Counted from the stretch's first letter, positions 48,376-62,246 are shown. The stretch is DNA of 64,000 bases from Tubiluchus corallicola (GCA_030141605.1 JAQGDQ010000020.1:186001-250000), one strand, 5' to 3'. Notes: generated by a model not told the origin, from the letters alone. Numbers and translations are program-made.

Positions 48376-49209
48376 ATGAGTTTGGAATTACACAAGCGAG
48401 AACAACATCACAGCGAAATGAGCGGCTCTATAGAGTTATTTTCATGCGAATAACCCAAAAACATAATATTAACCCAAAAGCAAAAATCAAGTCTCTTGAG
48501 AAATTGGGCATATTTTAACATTTGAGAAAAATGTACGAAAGTTTCAACAATAAAATTGTTGGACTATAGGCCTTGGGGCGGTCATTTCGAAATAAAGTAA
48601 AAGTAGAAAGTAAAAAAAAAGATTATTTTTCTCTGAATGTTACAAAATAAACATAAACAAACGCTAAAAACTAAAATAAAGACGGGGTGGCGAAAAGACC
48701 AAGGGTCACCAAGTCAACCACCCCTATTCAAACTGAAGAAAATTAAGTGACCTGTCAAGTAAGGTATGTACAAATGAAAATAATCAGCAACTTAACAAAA
48801 TAAAAAATAAATGAGGCAAAAGTTCAAATGAGTTTAAACTTAGAAACAATAAATAAATTTGGCAATGAGAAGAGGCAAAATTTAAATTAGCAAACAAAAC
48901 GGAAAATTTAAACTAAACACTTATTTCGCCAGAGCTTGAACGAACTTCTTTTGCAGTTACAGTTACTACTATTTAATACAAATAACAGAATAATTATTTT
49001 AGCAAGCTAAAACTGAACTCTATGCGTTAAGTTTGCGCAGCTTCGCATAACTCTACGCTTACCTGTAATAATGTTGTGTATTATTTACGCATTTTGAGTT
49101 ATAATCCCGTGGATTAAAGCTATGCAAACACTTAAAAGTTATTAAAAACGGATCGGTCGACTAATTTTTAACACAGTTAAACACAAATAATTAAGTGGTG
49201 TTTACTAGA
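48376..49209. other. Spacer between the relic and the foldback element
   Basis: Very A-rich, with no recognised exon. No ABCG exons 13-19 could be found for the relic. A short G+C-richer patch at about 48680-48725 may be repeat debris. Confidence 0.4.
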
Positions 49210-49386
49210 CATCCGGAATGCGTATGCGTTATGCGGATGCAAAATAGATAAAATCGGTTTATATTGTTTTCAATGCACCCGTTTATCAAACTTACGTTAT
49301 GCGTTATTTTTTCCTGCAGCTATGTCCCATTGATATTTTATACGCAGGTATTCCGCATTTGGATAATGCATAACGCATTCCGGATG
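49210..49386. mobile_element. Foldback/MITE-like element with terminal inverted repeats
   Basis: The 177-bp block begins CATCCGGAATGCGTATGCG and ends with the inverted arm GCATAACGCATTCCGGATG. ATGCGTTAT-type motifs recur inside. The right arm alone, AATGCATAACGCATAACGCATTCCGGATG, is found at about 61421-61449 upstream of ABCG copy 3, where homology between the two duplicated loci begins. No target-site duplication was clear. Confidence 0.65.
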
Positions 49387-50181
49387 CTCTGTAAGCGACT
49401 CTTTAGTCAGCTACTATAGTGGAATTTTTGAGTGAAGTGCAAAAGCATCGTATGCATGCCTTCGTGCTTTCCACCAACTTACGTAATTTTTTACAATACT
49501 CCCGCAGCGAGGTTTGTTTGGCGAGAGATATAAATGACTTAAATTTCTTTCGCAATTTTAAGCAACGCATTTTATGCGCCTATATTACGTCTTAATTAAG
49601 ATTTTTAGGTGTATATTAAAACACAATCTTATTCGAGAATTGGTTCTTCCTCTAAGCAAAAACTTCCATTTATTTAAGTCAACCAGGCAGTCTTTTAGTG
49701 TGTACAGCTATGCTTTCTCAATTTACGTTACAGTCACATATAATAGCCATTTAAAAGCTCCTGCAGTTTTGACCTTTAGACTTTCACCTTTTTTGCACCT
49801 TGAATGTTGTGCGGCATAAAAAACAGTGTTTGTTTGCTACTAGTTGATATTAAGTAAAATCGATGTGTGGTGTGAACTTTTGATGATACAGTTCTGTGCC
49901 TCACCAATAAGACGTAACAATTAATTGAAAACTATTCTGGGATTTTTTTATTAATTGTTTTGATTCTTATTTTAGTTGTTTAAGTTTAAAGAAATAGTTT
50001 CGCTTTTGTTAATCCATGTTAAAATTCATTGTGAAACGTGGCTTTTCACAATATACCATCGTTGTGTGAGCTTGAAGTACAATATTTTATGCCTCTGTAA
50101 GTGACACGTTTTGCCTTAAGCAAATGTTTGAATCATTATAAGTGAACGTCATTTAAAACGTTCTGCTAGAGCATGCTCAGT
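49387..50181 (+). promoter_or_regulatory. Conserved 5' flank of ABCG copy 2 (promoter/5' UTR region)
   Basis: This region is nearly identical to 61450-62246 before copy 3 and recognisably similar to 46370-47003 before the relic. It must contain the promoter and 5' leader. I could not place a TATA box or start site. The short open frames inside are not supported as genes. Confidence 0.45.
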
Positions 50182-53100
50182 ATGGATACCGGCAACAATG
50201 CTGCATGTGACAATGCTGCTAGTGATTATTCCATCAGTAGAAGTAATGTTCATGTACCGATGTACGAAGAGATTTCACATTCTGGCGTTCAGTTTGCTGG
50301 CATGTCGAAAAATGTGATGAGAAAGGAACCCATTAAAAAAGTATTGAGTGTTAGTGAACTTGATGCGGTAAGTTAGAAATTCCTTATATGTTAAGAGGCA
50401 CAGAGAGCTCGCCGATGCTCATAACGTTATGTGGCTATCTTTCAGCAATCGTAATAAACGTTTTAGCGTTTTACAAACAAAATGAAAATAATATTGAGCA
50501 ACCACTTTCTTTTTTCCATTTTGCTTGAATATTATCCATTCAGTACACTCCATTTTACAGTATAACATCGATCGGATTATATATAGTCAACCCAACAATA
50601 TTTATTATTAAATAAATACACAAAATTTATTGTAAACTCTGTTTGTTATCAATTTTCTTACGATTATGGGCATGAAATTATTATATTGCTTAGGTTAACA
50701 TAACTTGGGAGAATATAAACGTCTGGGCGACGCTGAAAGGTGGACGAAGTCGACATGATAGAGAAGCTGGACAATCTGACCCGGAAAAGCAAACAGAAAA
50801 AAGAGTTAAGAAGCATATTCTCCGAAATGGTATTAAAACAAAATTTAAAGACTATTTACTAGCACGACATTACATTAGTCTTTGTCACATTATTTTAATA
50901 ACTTGAGTTGGCCATTTCAATGTGCATCTAAGTTAAACAATCTGTTTATTTAAATTCCTCTAAAAGTAAATAATTTTGAGAAATATACGTTAAACTAACT
51001 AGCACAGAACGGGCTGCTTCTACAAAAGATTGAATTGTTTCTGATAGGTGTAGTCACTGGCCACCCGAATAAATTAAGATCGTGTAAGTAGAGCGCATAT
51101 AGAAACTGTAAATAATTTTTGTAATAACACGTTTTCTTCACTCTGCACCCAATTTTCGTATTTAGTTTAGCATAGCTTTGTGCTGCAGTAAAGTGATTCG
51201 AGTTCTCGCTTAGAGCTGAGGGCTTGCTTCTACTATAAGTTCCGTAGCACAAAGGATAAGGCAGCAGCACCTTCATGCTATACTCAGGAGACTGCACTGT
51301 TAATGCAGCTTGGTTTTACTTTATGCCATTTTAAATTTGAGAATGTTTTGGAAAATGCATTCCCGAGAGGTGTAGGCCTTTTATTTAGTTAATAATGAGA
51401 TTAAGTAATTCACGTTAGTCTGTTAGGAGTGCTCATCCCAACTGCATCTAGTAAATTGTTGTAAAAAGTTGTCCTGCTCGCTTGTTTATTCCAACGACAT
51501 TAATTTACAAGTTTCATTAATATGTTTTGTGAAAATTTGTTATTGCAGTTACTGGGTACGCAAAAGCCGGTACGCTGTTAGCAATTATGGGTGCCAGGTA
51601 TAAAAGCATAGTCATATTAAGAAAAATTATATTGTTGACAAAAATATTTATATTGTCAAATTGAAGGCAAAATAGATTCTATACACTCGGATCGATTTAA
51701 AAGAGTTTATTTAGCTGTAATTATTTTCCGAAATTATCATAGCCAAAATTCATGTTAAATCAGTTTTGCAATAATTATTACTTTACAAGCCGACTGGCTG
51801 ACAAGTAAGGATACGAACCAGAAGCAAGATTCATTTGTTGTTTGTTTGTTTTAGTGGTGCAGGCAAAAGTACACTTATGAACATTCTGACGCACAGGAAT
51901 ACTGAAATGTATACTGTTGAGGGTACAGTCAAAATTAATGGACAGCCAATTGGTTTTGGTCCTGGCATGAGGTCCATTTCGGCATACGTTCAGCAGGAAG
52001 ATTTGTTCATTGGTACCCTAAAAGTAAAAGAACATTTGAGATTTCAGGTATTTTAATTGCACTGTCAAAAGCTTCACCACACAGAGTTTGTCTACATTTG
52101 AAACAGATTAAGGTTTTTAGTTCATTACACTTCTTTTTACAATTTAGCTTATATTACTGTCTTATATAGAGTACCAAAAGCATTTTTCAAACATTTCTTA
52201 AAAAATAAATAACAAAAATGATTAAAACAAAGTGTGGCAGTGTAGCTTGTACTAATCATTTTAGTGTACCTTGTACAACGCAAGTTATTTTTAAACAATG
52301 AAACAAACTATACCACTGCAAACAATTCAGTATCAACATAACAAAACAACAAATCAATACATTTCAGTAACACAACAACAATGCAGTGCAATACAATACA
52401 GCAATACAAAAATGTCAGGCGATACAGTATAGCGTTCAGGACAACAATGTATGCTAAACACTAGATCACTGGTCTTATGCTGTGCTGCTGTGCAAAATTG
52501 TACATCTAAAATATCTGCTGTTTTGAGTTGTAGGCTCTATTGAGGATGGACAAAGAATTCACGTATTCTCAGCGAATGAAGAAAGTCGAAGAAACTCTCA
52601 CGGAGGTAATTTGCTACACCTGTATTCGTTTTTAGGATTTTAAAATAATTTATACTAAATTTTTTCGAGCCATAATTAAATTACTCAATTCTGCCGATGA
52701 TAAAAGAGGAAAAAATAGTCAAAGAAAAAGCATAAAAAATTTTCAGAAGAATGAAAGACTTAAAAAGGAATGAAGGGAAAAGGGGGCATCGAAAAAATTA
52801 TGAAAAGAATAGAAAGAAGGAAGCAAAATCATGTGAAATAATTATTTGCCATTACAGCTTGGTTTAAAGAAATGCGAGAACACATGGATAGGCGTCCCTG
52901 GTAGAATAAAAGGTATTTCAGGAGGCGAAAGAAAGCGTCTTGCATTTGCATCTGAGGTTAGTAAGTTATACTTTGATAATGAAGAAGCATTGACTCGTTT
53001 GTATTTATTAAAATATTGCTGGCACCTTTTGTGTCTGTGCTATTACTGAAGGTTAATAATGACATGGTAGCTACTATATGTAGAATAGTTTGAAAATTTT

Positions 53101-56100
53101 ACCTACCCATCATTGTCATAACAATTTTTATTAAAAGACTGTTAAAATCAGTCTTACATTGTTTGAAAATAAGTTTGCTCTAACTATACCTGCAATGTTA
53201 TGGGTCTTGAATTAGCATCATAGCATTTACAAATGATCTGTAAAGAGAAAAAACATTTGTCATAATTATTTCAGCAACTATAATGAAATAAATGCCTTTT
53301 TCTAGATGCTAACAAATCCAAAATTAATGTTTTGCGATGAACCAACATCTGGTTTGGACTCCTTTATGGCACAAAACATCATATCTGTTTTGAAAGACAT
53401 GGCTTGTAAAGGGCGAACTATCCTGTGCACCATACATCAACCTTCATCTGAAGTGTATGCCATGTTCGACAGGTAAAAGTGCCGTGTATACATTTTCTAC
53501 ATGCAAAAATGTAGACTTCATGCTTCACTATCTAAATACATATATATTTTATAAACCATTTTAACAGTAATAGTGACTACGTAGTTACTTTTGGCTTCCA
53601 ATTTTTATTGCTGAGTCATTTTAAATTTAAAATATGTTTTTACCTGAAAACATTAAAAATTTGTATTTAGTTATTTAAATTTTAAACTTTTAACTTTTAA
53701 ATCTCGTATGACTTTTATGCTTTCTAAGACATATTTAACGTATTCCCTAATTTCTAGTTCTGAATGACGGTTGATAGCATTTTTAAACGCCTATGTATTT
53801 CCATTTACTTATGCTTTTTCCTGAGTATTTTTTTGTAATTTTAGGATACAGTTTTTTGCTGGTTTTAGACTTTGTTTTACTCGCTTAAAATTCCAAATTT
53901 GCCTTCTGCTAACTTACTTGGACCATAGAAACAACTGCTTGACAATGTTTTTTATGTAGGCCTATATATGTAAAAATAAATTACTATTCTCTAAATTGTA
54001 ATGCAGGATATTGTTAATGGCAGAAGGCAGGGTGGCATATTTAGGTTCAAGAAAAACTATTCATACATTTTTCAAGACGATGGATTACAAATGTCCACCA
54101 AAGTTTAATCCTGCTGATTACTATGTGCACAGTTTAGCTGTAATCCCAGAAAAGGAGGCCCAATGCAAAGACAAAGTAGAGGTACGTACGCAGCTGCAGC
54201 ATTACCTGTAGTAAAGATTTTATAATTATTTGAGCTTATAACTTCAATTGAATTTTGTTAAAACATTTTTTATTAATAATTTGTTGGGTGAATAACGGCT
54301 TTCATTAATTGTAATTTTCATTAATTAAAACTGTCTTTTCGTTTTTCTTACTTTCCAACTTGTTACTTTCAGAGAATATGTAACGCATTTGAAGTTTCCC
54401 CTCAAGGTTATCTTGTCAAACAAGTTATCATGGAGGATAATCGAAATGAACAGCTCATTGACGTAAGAAAGCAGCTGATATTAATTGGCATTGCATCTTT
54501 TAATATGTTGTTCAGTTTAGTAGCATTTATTAACAATCACTAATGTTGGATCTGTTAATATGTTATTCAGTATAGTAAGCCTCCGTTCGTGCATCTGTCC
54601 CTTTGGCTGTCCATGCTTCCGCCCGCCCGTTTGTCTGTAATTTCGTTATTGGTCTTGTGAACACTTTTCAAGCTAACCTTTTTTCAAACATGACATTCAT
54701 TTTTCATATAATATATAGGCTCATCTGTCAGTAGAGAAACGGCCCTATCGACTTTGTGCGCCCCTTATCAAAGGTCAAGGTCTCAGTTGGAAAAGTTTGT
54801 GAACACATAGCCTAAACTTTCATATTTTACGTATTCATCGACTGTCAACAGGGGAAGAATCTTATGGGTTTTGAGGCCTTAAGATCAAAAGTCAGTGTCA
54901 TAGGATACACTACTTGAAAAAGGTTGCGGACTCATTCTAAGTCTAAAAAATTAATGCAATGCATTCGACTTTCACATGTGGGCCACCCATCAATAGGAGA
55001 AGAACCTTATCGCTTTTGGAGCCCCAGGGTTAAAAGTCTGAGTCACAGGAACCAATACGGAATAATACTGTTGTCAGGGGATGTTCCGCTTTGTGGTGTG
55101 CTTTGTTGATATTTGTAGTAAATGCAATTTTGTAATATCTTGTTATGTATTACAAATAACGCTTAACCAAGACAGCTGTTTTCAGCAGTTTCATTGCAAT
55201 TATTTATACATGCATTTTTTCAGTTCGGTGAATTGCTGGCTCATCGTTCTGCGTAAGTAACCTCTGTTCATTAAATACAATCCAGTAACTATATTTTAAT
55301 TATTTAGTAATAATACAAAAGATTGCAGTTTATGAGTTTTTATTAAATTAGTTTTAGCTACTTTTTGCGTAAAAAATTGTTGAAAATACCACTGGAAACA
55401 AGAATACAAAAACTGAAAAACCAGACTTCCAAATTCAAAATGCATCTGAACTCCTTGCTGCTAGCATTTTTGTTGTCACGATTATTGTGGTTGTACTTTG
55501 TGACGCATTTGCGATAAGTACCTGCACAAGTGAATGAGTGCCGTCATTTAAATTTCAATTTCACTAATTTAACTTGAGGTTTTCCTTATCAAGTATTGCC
55601 AAACAATCACAGATATTTTTTCATCTTTTCCTTTTCAGACTCACGTATACTTTAATGTAGAAAATCAAGTAGCCAATTATAACCAGCACACGTAATTCTT
55701 ATTGTAAGTGGTTTAGCAATTACAAGCCTAAAAGTCTGTCGCCTGCGAATTACAGTTAACCAAACATTTTAGCGTATGTTTCATTTAGGTATAAAGCAAG
55801 TTGGATAAAGCAGTTTATCACTCTAACACACAGAGCATTAATCAGCGTGATTCGAGATCCAATGGCAATAAAAGTGAGAACTTTTCAAACAATGGTAAGT
55901 AGAAATCAGACTTAACTAACTAAAAGCTATGTGAATATGATGCGAAAAATATTGTATACGAGAGGTTTATTAGTGCAAAACATCTGATGCTTTTTTCAAC
56001 TCTTTTCAGTTTTCACAAATTTTTATTTTGTAGGTGATTGGTATAATACTTGGAATTGTCTACCTGCAGCAGGAAATGAATCAAGAAGCTGTGCAAAACA

Positions 56101-59100
56101 TCACTGGCGTCCTGTTTCTTCTAATTATAAATATGACTATGCAGAACTTATTTTCAGTAGTTCACGTAAGGGAAAACTGTAAAAATCCCATCTACACGAA
56201 CTGCTTCAATAACTGCAGCATCACCGTTGCTGAATCCGTAATACGGAACGGGGTGTTGTTACGTCACAAAACAGCAAAGCTCTAAAATACTTCAGTAAAA
56301 TGCTTTATCTAATGAAGTTAGAATCGTAATCTGGTTCATTATCAAGAATAATTATCTAAAAGGAGACATTGAACTGGCAGAAATTCTTGGCTTCATTCAG
56401 ACACATCCTTGCTCAATGGGGTAAAAAGCTAAGATCAGTGTGGTAGACGAAACCACCCAAGACACTTTTTTCAGCAGAAGCTGAGCATCGCTGTTAGGTA
56501 TAGCCTTGTATCACACTTCAAAGAAAATCTTTTTGATCGAAGCTTCGATTGATGTCTTCACAAACCTGGCTTGAGCAGTCATGCACAATCGAACCTGCAA
56601 ATCAATTTAGGCATATTTAAGGTTAATGATCCCACTCGAATTTCTGATCGTATTACAAAAAACATTTATTTACCGGCTTCCTTTACTTTACTCCCAGCCT
56701 GGTGGATGTATATATATATATATATATATCACTGGATGTATCACTAAAATACTTCTTGTATGCAATTTTTGCATAAGGATAATTTCCATGAAAGTTTAAG
56801 AGAATTTGGAAGTTTGGGTTAAGCTGAAATCACGCACATTCATTTTGTAAATAATGTAGCTTGAAAATTTTTATTACTAGGCCGATGTTTTTACTCCAGT
56901 TATTAAAATATATGTACTTTTAGTTGTTTCTGCTTGCAGGTGTTTTGTGAAGAGTGTGTCATTTTCCTGAGGGAGCACTTTAATGGTTGCTATAGGTTGG
57001 ACACATATTTCCTCAGCAAAATGCTGGCAGAGGTAGGGGCTGTATATTATATACACTGATGAAATTAGTGATAAGAGTTATTTAAAGCAAGTAAGTGATA
57101 CTGGATAAATGTTTTTAATTTAATGCAGAATTATTGCAAAGCTGCATACGTAATTAAGGTGTGACGTAATACAGACTTAATTATAAATCTGAAATTCTGC
57201 AACATCAGTTTTCGATGCTGCAAGGTTTTAGGAAAAAAGGAAGAAATATTACATACTTATGGGGAAATATTTAATCTCGTTAAGAAATAGTAATATGAAA
57301 TATCACACAGAGAAACTAAAACTCCATATTAGGCATTTAGTGGTTTTGAGATATAATAGTGTAATCTTTCAAATTATTGTATCATTCAACTACCATTGTT
57401 CTTTCAGCTACCATTTTTCATCCTGTTGCCATTTCTGTTTACGCTTATAGACTATTTTATGGTGGGTAAGTAATAATGGATCCTTATCCCGCATTTTTAT
57501 TTTGTAGTGAGCTTTTTATTTTAAACTTTGATGTATGTTTTACTTATTGAGTAGTTTTCTGTGTTTTTTCAGGTTTATATCCTTCAGCGTCGCACTTTTT
57601 TGTTTGCGCAGGAATTCTCATTTTAATAGCTAATGTAGCAGCGTCATTCGGTAAGCTTACGATCACACAAGATATTCTAATTTTGTAATTTTTTTCAACA
57701 ATTTCTGTGAGCATCTATGTCATATTTTGGTCCAGGGAGCCATATTTTGGTTCAGTAAGCGCCATGCAGAAATATGGCATCAGTATCAATTAAAGTATAA
57801 AATAAAAGTCTGTTGCTGATAATTTTAAGAGCAAGAAGGTACAAAAGCGAAATCTCTAGCACAATTTGCAAAAAGACATTAAAATAAACAATTGAACAAG
57901 CTTATTTTAACAATAGTATAAATTATGTGCGACAATTAACACTGCTCAGCAATTACATATTATTTGCACATGCTTTAGCAAAGTGAGGGACGAATAGTAT
58001 AATGTTGTACTAACAATAGATGAAGTTCGCATGTACCATGCAGTAAATGAAATCTGCTGTGTTTGCCAGATGCCTAAGACGAGGCGAATGTTTTTGTGTG
58101 GCAGCTCACATTTTTGCAGAAATAGTATGGGAGAGAATATAACATACTGTTATACTGTTGTACTAACAATAACATGAAATTCGCATATACCAGGCAGGCA
58201 GTAAAAGGAGCCTGCTGTGTTTGCCAAATGTTCCAGACAAGGTGAATATCTTTGTGTGGCAGCTCACGCTTTTACACAAACAATTCATTTTATAATTAAG
58301 ATAATAAATTATGTAACAGGTAATTCTGCCCTAATTGATGAGCAACAGACATTACAGTAGCTTTGATTAGGTCTCTTTTTAAACCAGCCTGTTTTAAGAA
58401 GTAGTAGTATTATTTGCATGGCTTATGTTTCTGTTTGTAGGCAAAGGTTACTTAACACTTTAATTTGAATGACCTTGATTAACTTTGATTGGCAAGATTT
58501 CTTTGCATCAACTCATCGTTTTTTTCATTTCCTTTCCAGGTTATATGATGTCTTGCTTCTCCTCCAATCCGGAGATTGTAATGGCTGCTGCTGCGCCATT
58601 TCTTATGCCAATGATGCTGTTTGGTGGTCTATTGCTGAATGTGGAGTAAGTTAAATTTACCAAACAACAATAGTTGCAAGGTATTAATATTATTATGTAG
58701 GTGCTCTATTTAATGACAGGGCTTTGCCTGCTCACTATCACTGTTCAAGAACGTGTAGATAGAATTAGCTGGCTAAGCAGATGGCAGAAAATTAATTTGA
58801 GGACTGAGTCAGATATTAAATTGAGAGTAAAACCAGGAACGCAGGCGAAAAATTTTTCAACGTGGACTTCAAGACTTTTTTGTGCGTTATTCAGGGGCAT
58901 GCGGCAAGACCACTTGCTATCATGAACGATTTTTTTCACGTTTGGGTTCACATTGATGATGACAAAAGGCATTGCCGAATTATCTGAATTATAATATGAA
59001 TGTGTATTTCCAGGTCGATTCCTGTATATTTTATATGGCTTGAATATCTCAGCTGGTTTAAATACGGGAATGAGGCTCTGAACATCAACCAATGGAAAGA

Positions 59101-59846
59101 TGTTACAGAAATATGCAAGTATTTGTGCTGGGGGTAGCATATAAATGTTCCATCAATAAATTCTGTTAATCACAGTTTAGTGCAATTTGGCATATTTTAT
59201 TATTCGAAATTTTTCTGTGTAGACAATTTATCAACTTAGGCTTATCTTAATACTGTGAATTATTAAAATATTATATGGAATTTTCATTACATGTTTAATT
59301 TATAGCATGTGAAAATGGCAATGAAACTCAGCGGCCTTGCATACATGATGGGACAGCTGTGCTTCACCAGTTCAACTTTAAAGAGGTATCTTAACAGAAA
59401 TCGTTTCTGTGTATGTCAAAACACAGCAGTTTTATTTACAAGAAAACTGTTTGAATTGGATGAGAGTGGTGATACACGCTAACAGAATTTTCAGGTTTTA
59501 TGAATTTCATGACCCTCATTATTTTAAGAAGCCAGACTCAAAAGAGTCTGACACAGTCTTTTAAGAGTGTGACACAAAATTCTCAGGAAGAAATTTTTGA
59601 CATTTTCCTATGGTATAAGCTTGAGCTAACAACTGTGATCTAGTTTTGAGATTTGTATGAGAACATTTTTGCTGTAATCCAATTTTTGGACTCCTTATTT
59701 TCCTTAAATAATATAGTTATATTGTTTTTATTTGTCTTTTTCAGGATAATATGTACCAGAACGTTGGCTTGTTATTCGTTCTGATGGCTGGATACAGGCT
59801 TTTGGGTTTCATCATTCTTTCATTTCGAACACGCAATAAAGGCTAG
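50182..59846 (+). CDS. White-like ABCG half-transporter, copy 2 (complete)
   Basis: Same family and exon plan as copy 1; 683 aa from exons 50182-50367, 50694-50829, 51549-51597, 51855-52047, 52534-52605, 52858-52956, 53306-53472, 54007-54181, 54373-54462, 55224-55252, 55789-55894, 56034-56165, 56940-57032, 57408-57465, 57573-57650, 58540-58645, 59014-59114, 59306-59385, 59745-59846 (TAG). Walker A GASGAGKST 122-130 (Lys128), signature SGGE 233-236, Walker B Asp256-Glu257 in [10 protein letters not shown], switch His289, then a six-helix membrane domain from about residue 434 to the end. Coding phases equal those of copy 1 at every junction. Intron 17 has a GC donor (T|GCAAGT), the only reading that keeps frame. 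The start at 50182 is preferred over the in-frame ATG at 50173 because only the former exists in copy 3. Probably a plasma- or granule-membrane half-transporter; substrate unknown. Confidence 0.94.
54570..55060. repeat. Diverged internal tandem repeat in intron 9 of ABCG copy 2
   Basis: Three imperfect units recur: GAAACGGCCCTATCGACTTT (about 54735), GGGGAAGAATCTTATGGGTTTT (about 54852) and AGGAGAAGAACCTTATCGCTTTT (about 54997). Each is followed within about 30 bases by an AAAGGTCAAGGTC-like motif (ATCAAAAGTCAGTGTC, GTTAAAAGTCTGAGTC). A CTGTCC/CCGCCCG-rich lead-in lies at about 54590-54640. Repeats of this kind are familiar to me from marine invertebrate genomes, but no family name is claimed. 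Confidence 0.6.
56708..56729. repeat. (TA)n microsatellite
   Basis: TA dinucleotide run in intron 12 of ABCG copy 2. Confidence 0.95.
58003..58280. repeat. Two-unit direct repeat in intron 15 of ABCG copy 2
   Basis: A unit of about 122 bases (58003-58124) is repeated at about 58156-58280. Shared blocks include TGTTGTACTAACAATA, CTGCTGTGTTTGCCA and TTTGTGTGGCAGCTCAC. The spacing of the blocks is conserved, so this is a local tandem duplication. Confidence 0.85.
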
Positions 59847-61449
59847 GTTGATGACATGATGCCAGAAATAGATGCATTTAAAGTGCAAAATTAAAGTCTA
59901 TGCTTATCTTGTTTTGAAGCTTTTCCAATCCGAAGTTAATTATCTACACTTAAATTTAGTATTTCTTTGTTAAAATTCTAAATCAGTAATGTAGGCCTAA
60001 ATCCAACAAACTCAATGTTTTGCATTTAGTTTTTTCTTTACCGTGGATATGTAATAGGTTTTTACAGTGGCAGTTTATAAAGCCGAAATGCTCAAATTCA
60101 ATTCAACCTTAAAATAATATATTGATTTAACATATATCGTAATCACATTAATTTTGAAATACAATATATAATCAATAAAGTAAAAAAATAATTACGCGAA
60201 AATGATCACTGTTTTTAAAAAAGATAATGAAGGGAGACCTAAGAAGCTATGGCTTATGGCAGGACACCCATACATGCTACATAATATTAAGATGTTATAC
60301 AATGTTAAAATCTAAAGGATTTAAATGATTAAATAGTCTGATATGTTTAACACATGTTCAACGCTTTGGGTTCTTTCAGTATTTATGCGATTCTTTGCAA
60401 AAATATTATAATATGTATAAATGATTGTAGGCTACTGTTGTTTGCAGTGTGTCAATAAAAGCTTCCCAACTTTCTAGTATTTTTTTATAACATATCGTCA
60501 TTGTCTGTATATTATGTCTGACATTGTGATTTTTTTATTGTCTAAACAACCGAATGAAATAAATGAATAGAAATACAAAAGAAAGAGCTTAAAGGCAAGG
60601 AGAAAAAAGTGAAAGAAAAATTGACAATAACAGTTAGAAAGTGTTTAACAGAAAAACAAATACAAAGAGAACAGAAAGAGAGGGAGAGAGGAAAGAGAGG
60701 GAGAAAGAGAGAGAATACTATAGCACAAGGCGCACGATGGTCTTGAAACTATTATTACCGATGGTAGAATAAGCAGTATAAAATATTCTGTATGCATGTT
60801 ATGCAAGGAACAGGATACACTGCATATAAAAACCCATGACACGTCCGCATTACTCTTTTGGCTTAACGACGTCAATGGTCAAAGCGTGATTATGGTGCTT
60901 TATATATTATGTGCATTTAATATTTGTTCTATTGTTCTGTGCTGAGTCAACGTACGCTACAGTGAGCTGTGTAAGTAGACTTACTTTTCAAAATAAGTTA
61001 TGGCAGACACTGTTACAAGTGGTCACACATTTATGCTTACCAAGCCTACTGGTTTAAAGTTAAGATTAAAAAATTTACTGCTTTAATTCTAGTTCGAATA
61101 AATTTAAATCCTATGTAAGCCTACGCAAAAATTAATTTGAGGGTTTACAAATAACAACATAGGTTTCACGTTGACGGACTCATTTACGTCGTTGCTTACA
61201 TTAAACACGCGTAACCGAAATTATATCAGCCGGGAACTGTATAATGTTCTTTTACAGATTTTATTGACAAAGCTTAAATATCTCTTGCTATCTGTTGTTT
61301 CTTCACATAAAGGTTTACCTGTCCTGTTCTATCGATTTTTCCATTTAATTTTTTTGTCTTTGAGACAAGGCGAAGCAGAAACAAACCAGCAGAAAATTCG
61401 TCTGGGAATAACCAGTTGGAAATGCATAACGCATAACGCATTCCGGATG
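59847..61449. other. 3' flank of ABCG copy 2 and spacer before copy 3
   Basis: Probable 3' untranslated region with candidate polyadenylation signals near 60173 and 60454 (AATAAA). A GA-rich tract lies at about 60664-60714. The right end carries one arm of the foldback element (61421-61449). No exon was recognised. Confidence 0.5.
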
Positions 61450-62246
61450 TTCTGTAAGCGACTCTTTATTCAGCTACAATAGTGGGATTTTTGAGTGAAG
61501 TGCAAAAGCATCGTAATGCATGCCTTCGTGCTTTCCACCAGCTTACGTCATTTTTTACCATACTCCCGCAGCAAGGTTTGTTTGGTGAGAGATATGAATG
61601 ACTTAAATTTCTTTCGCAATTTTAAGCAGCGCATTTTATGCGCGTATATTACGTCTTAATTAAAATTTTTAGGTGTATATTAAAACACAATCTTATTCCA
61701 GAATTGGTTCTTCATTTAAGCAAAAACTTCTATTTATTTAAGTCAACTAGGCAGTCTTTTAGTGGGTACAGCTGTGCTTTCTCAATCTATGTTACAGTCA
61801 CATTTAATAGCCATTTAAAAGCTCCAGAAGTTTTCACCTTTAGTCTTTCACCTTCATTGCACCTTGAAAGTTGTGCGCCATAAAGAACCTCACTGTTTGT
61901 TTGCTATTAGTTGATATCAAGTAAAATCGATGTGTGGTGTGAACTTTTGATGATACAGTTCTGTGTCTCGTTAATAAGACGTAACAATTAATTGAAAACT
62001 ATTCTGGGATTTTTTATTAATTGTTTTGAATCTTATTTTAGTTGTTTAGGTTTAAATAAATAGTTTGCTTGTGTTAATCCATGTTAAAATTCATTGTGAA
62101 ACGTGACTTTTCACAATATACTGTTGTTGCGTGAGGTTGAAGTACAATATTTTATGCATGTATAAGTGACATGTTTTGCTTTAAGCAAATGTTTGAATCA
62201 TTATAAGCGTACGCCATTTTAAACGTTTTGCGAGAGCATACTTAGT
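61450..62246 (+). promoter_or_regulatory. Conserved 5' flank of ABCG copy 3 (promoter/5' UTR region)
   Basis: Nearly identical to 49387-50181 upstream of copy 2, with scattered substitutions and small indels. The duplicated gene therefore took its upstream region with it and may be expressed like copy 2. Confidence 0.45.

Noticed and set aside
50995-51297. Minus-strand 100-codon frame repeated as a 115-codon frame at 63015-63362
   Set aside because: It lies in intron 2 of ABCG copies 2 and 3 and is shared only because the whole locus was recently duplicated. The protein has no recognisable features.
58745-59140. Minus-strand 131-codon frame
   Set aside because: It runs antisense across exon 17 of ABCG copy 2; the sense exon matches ABCG proteins and copy 1.
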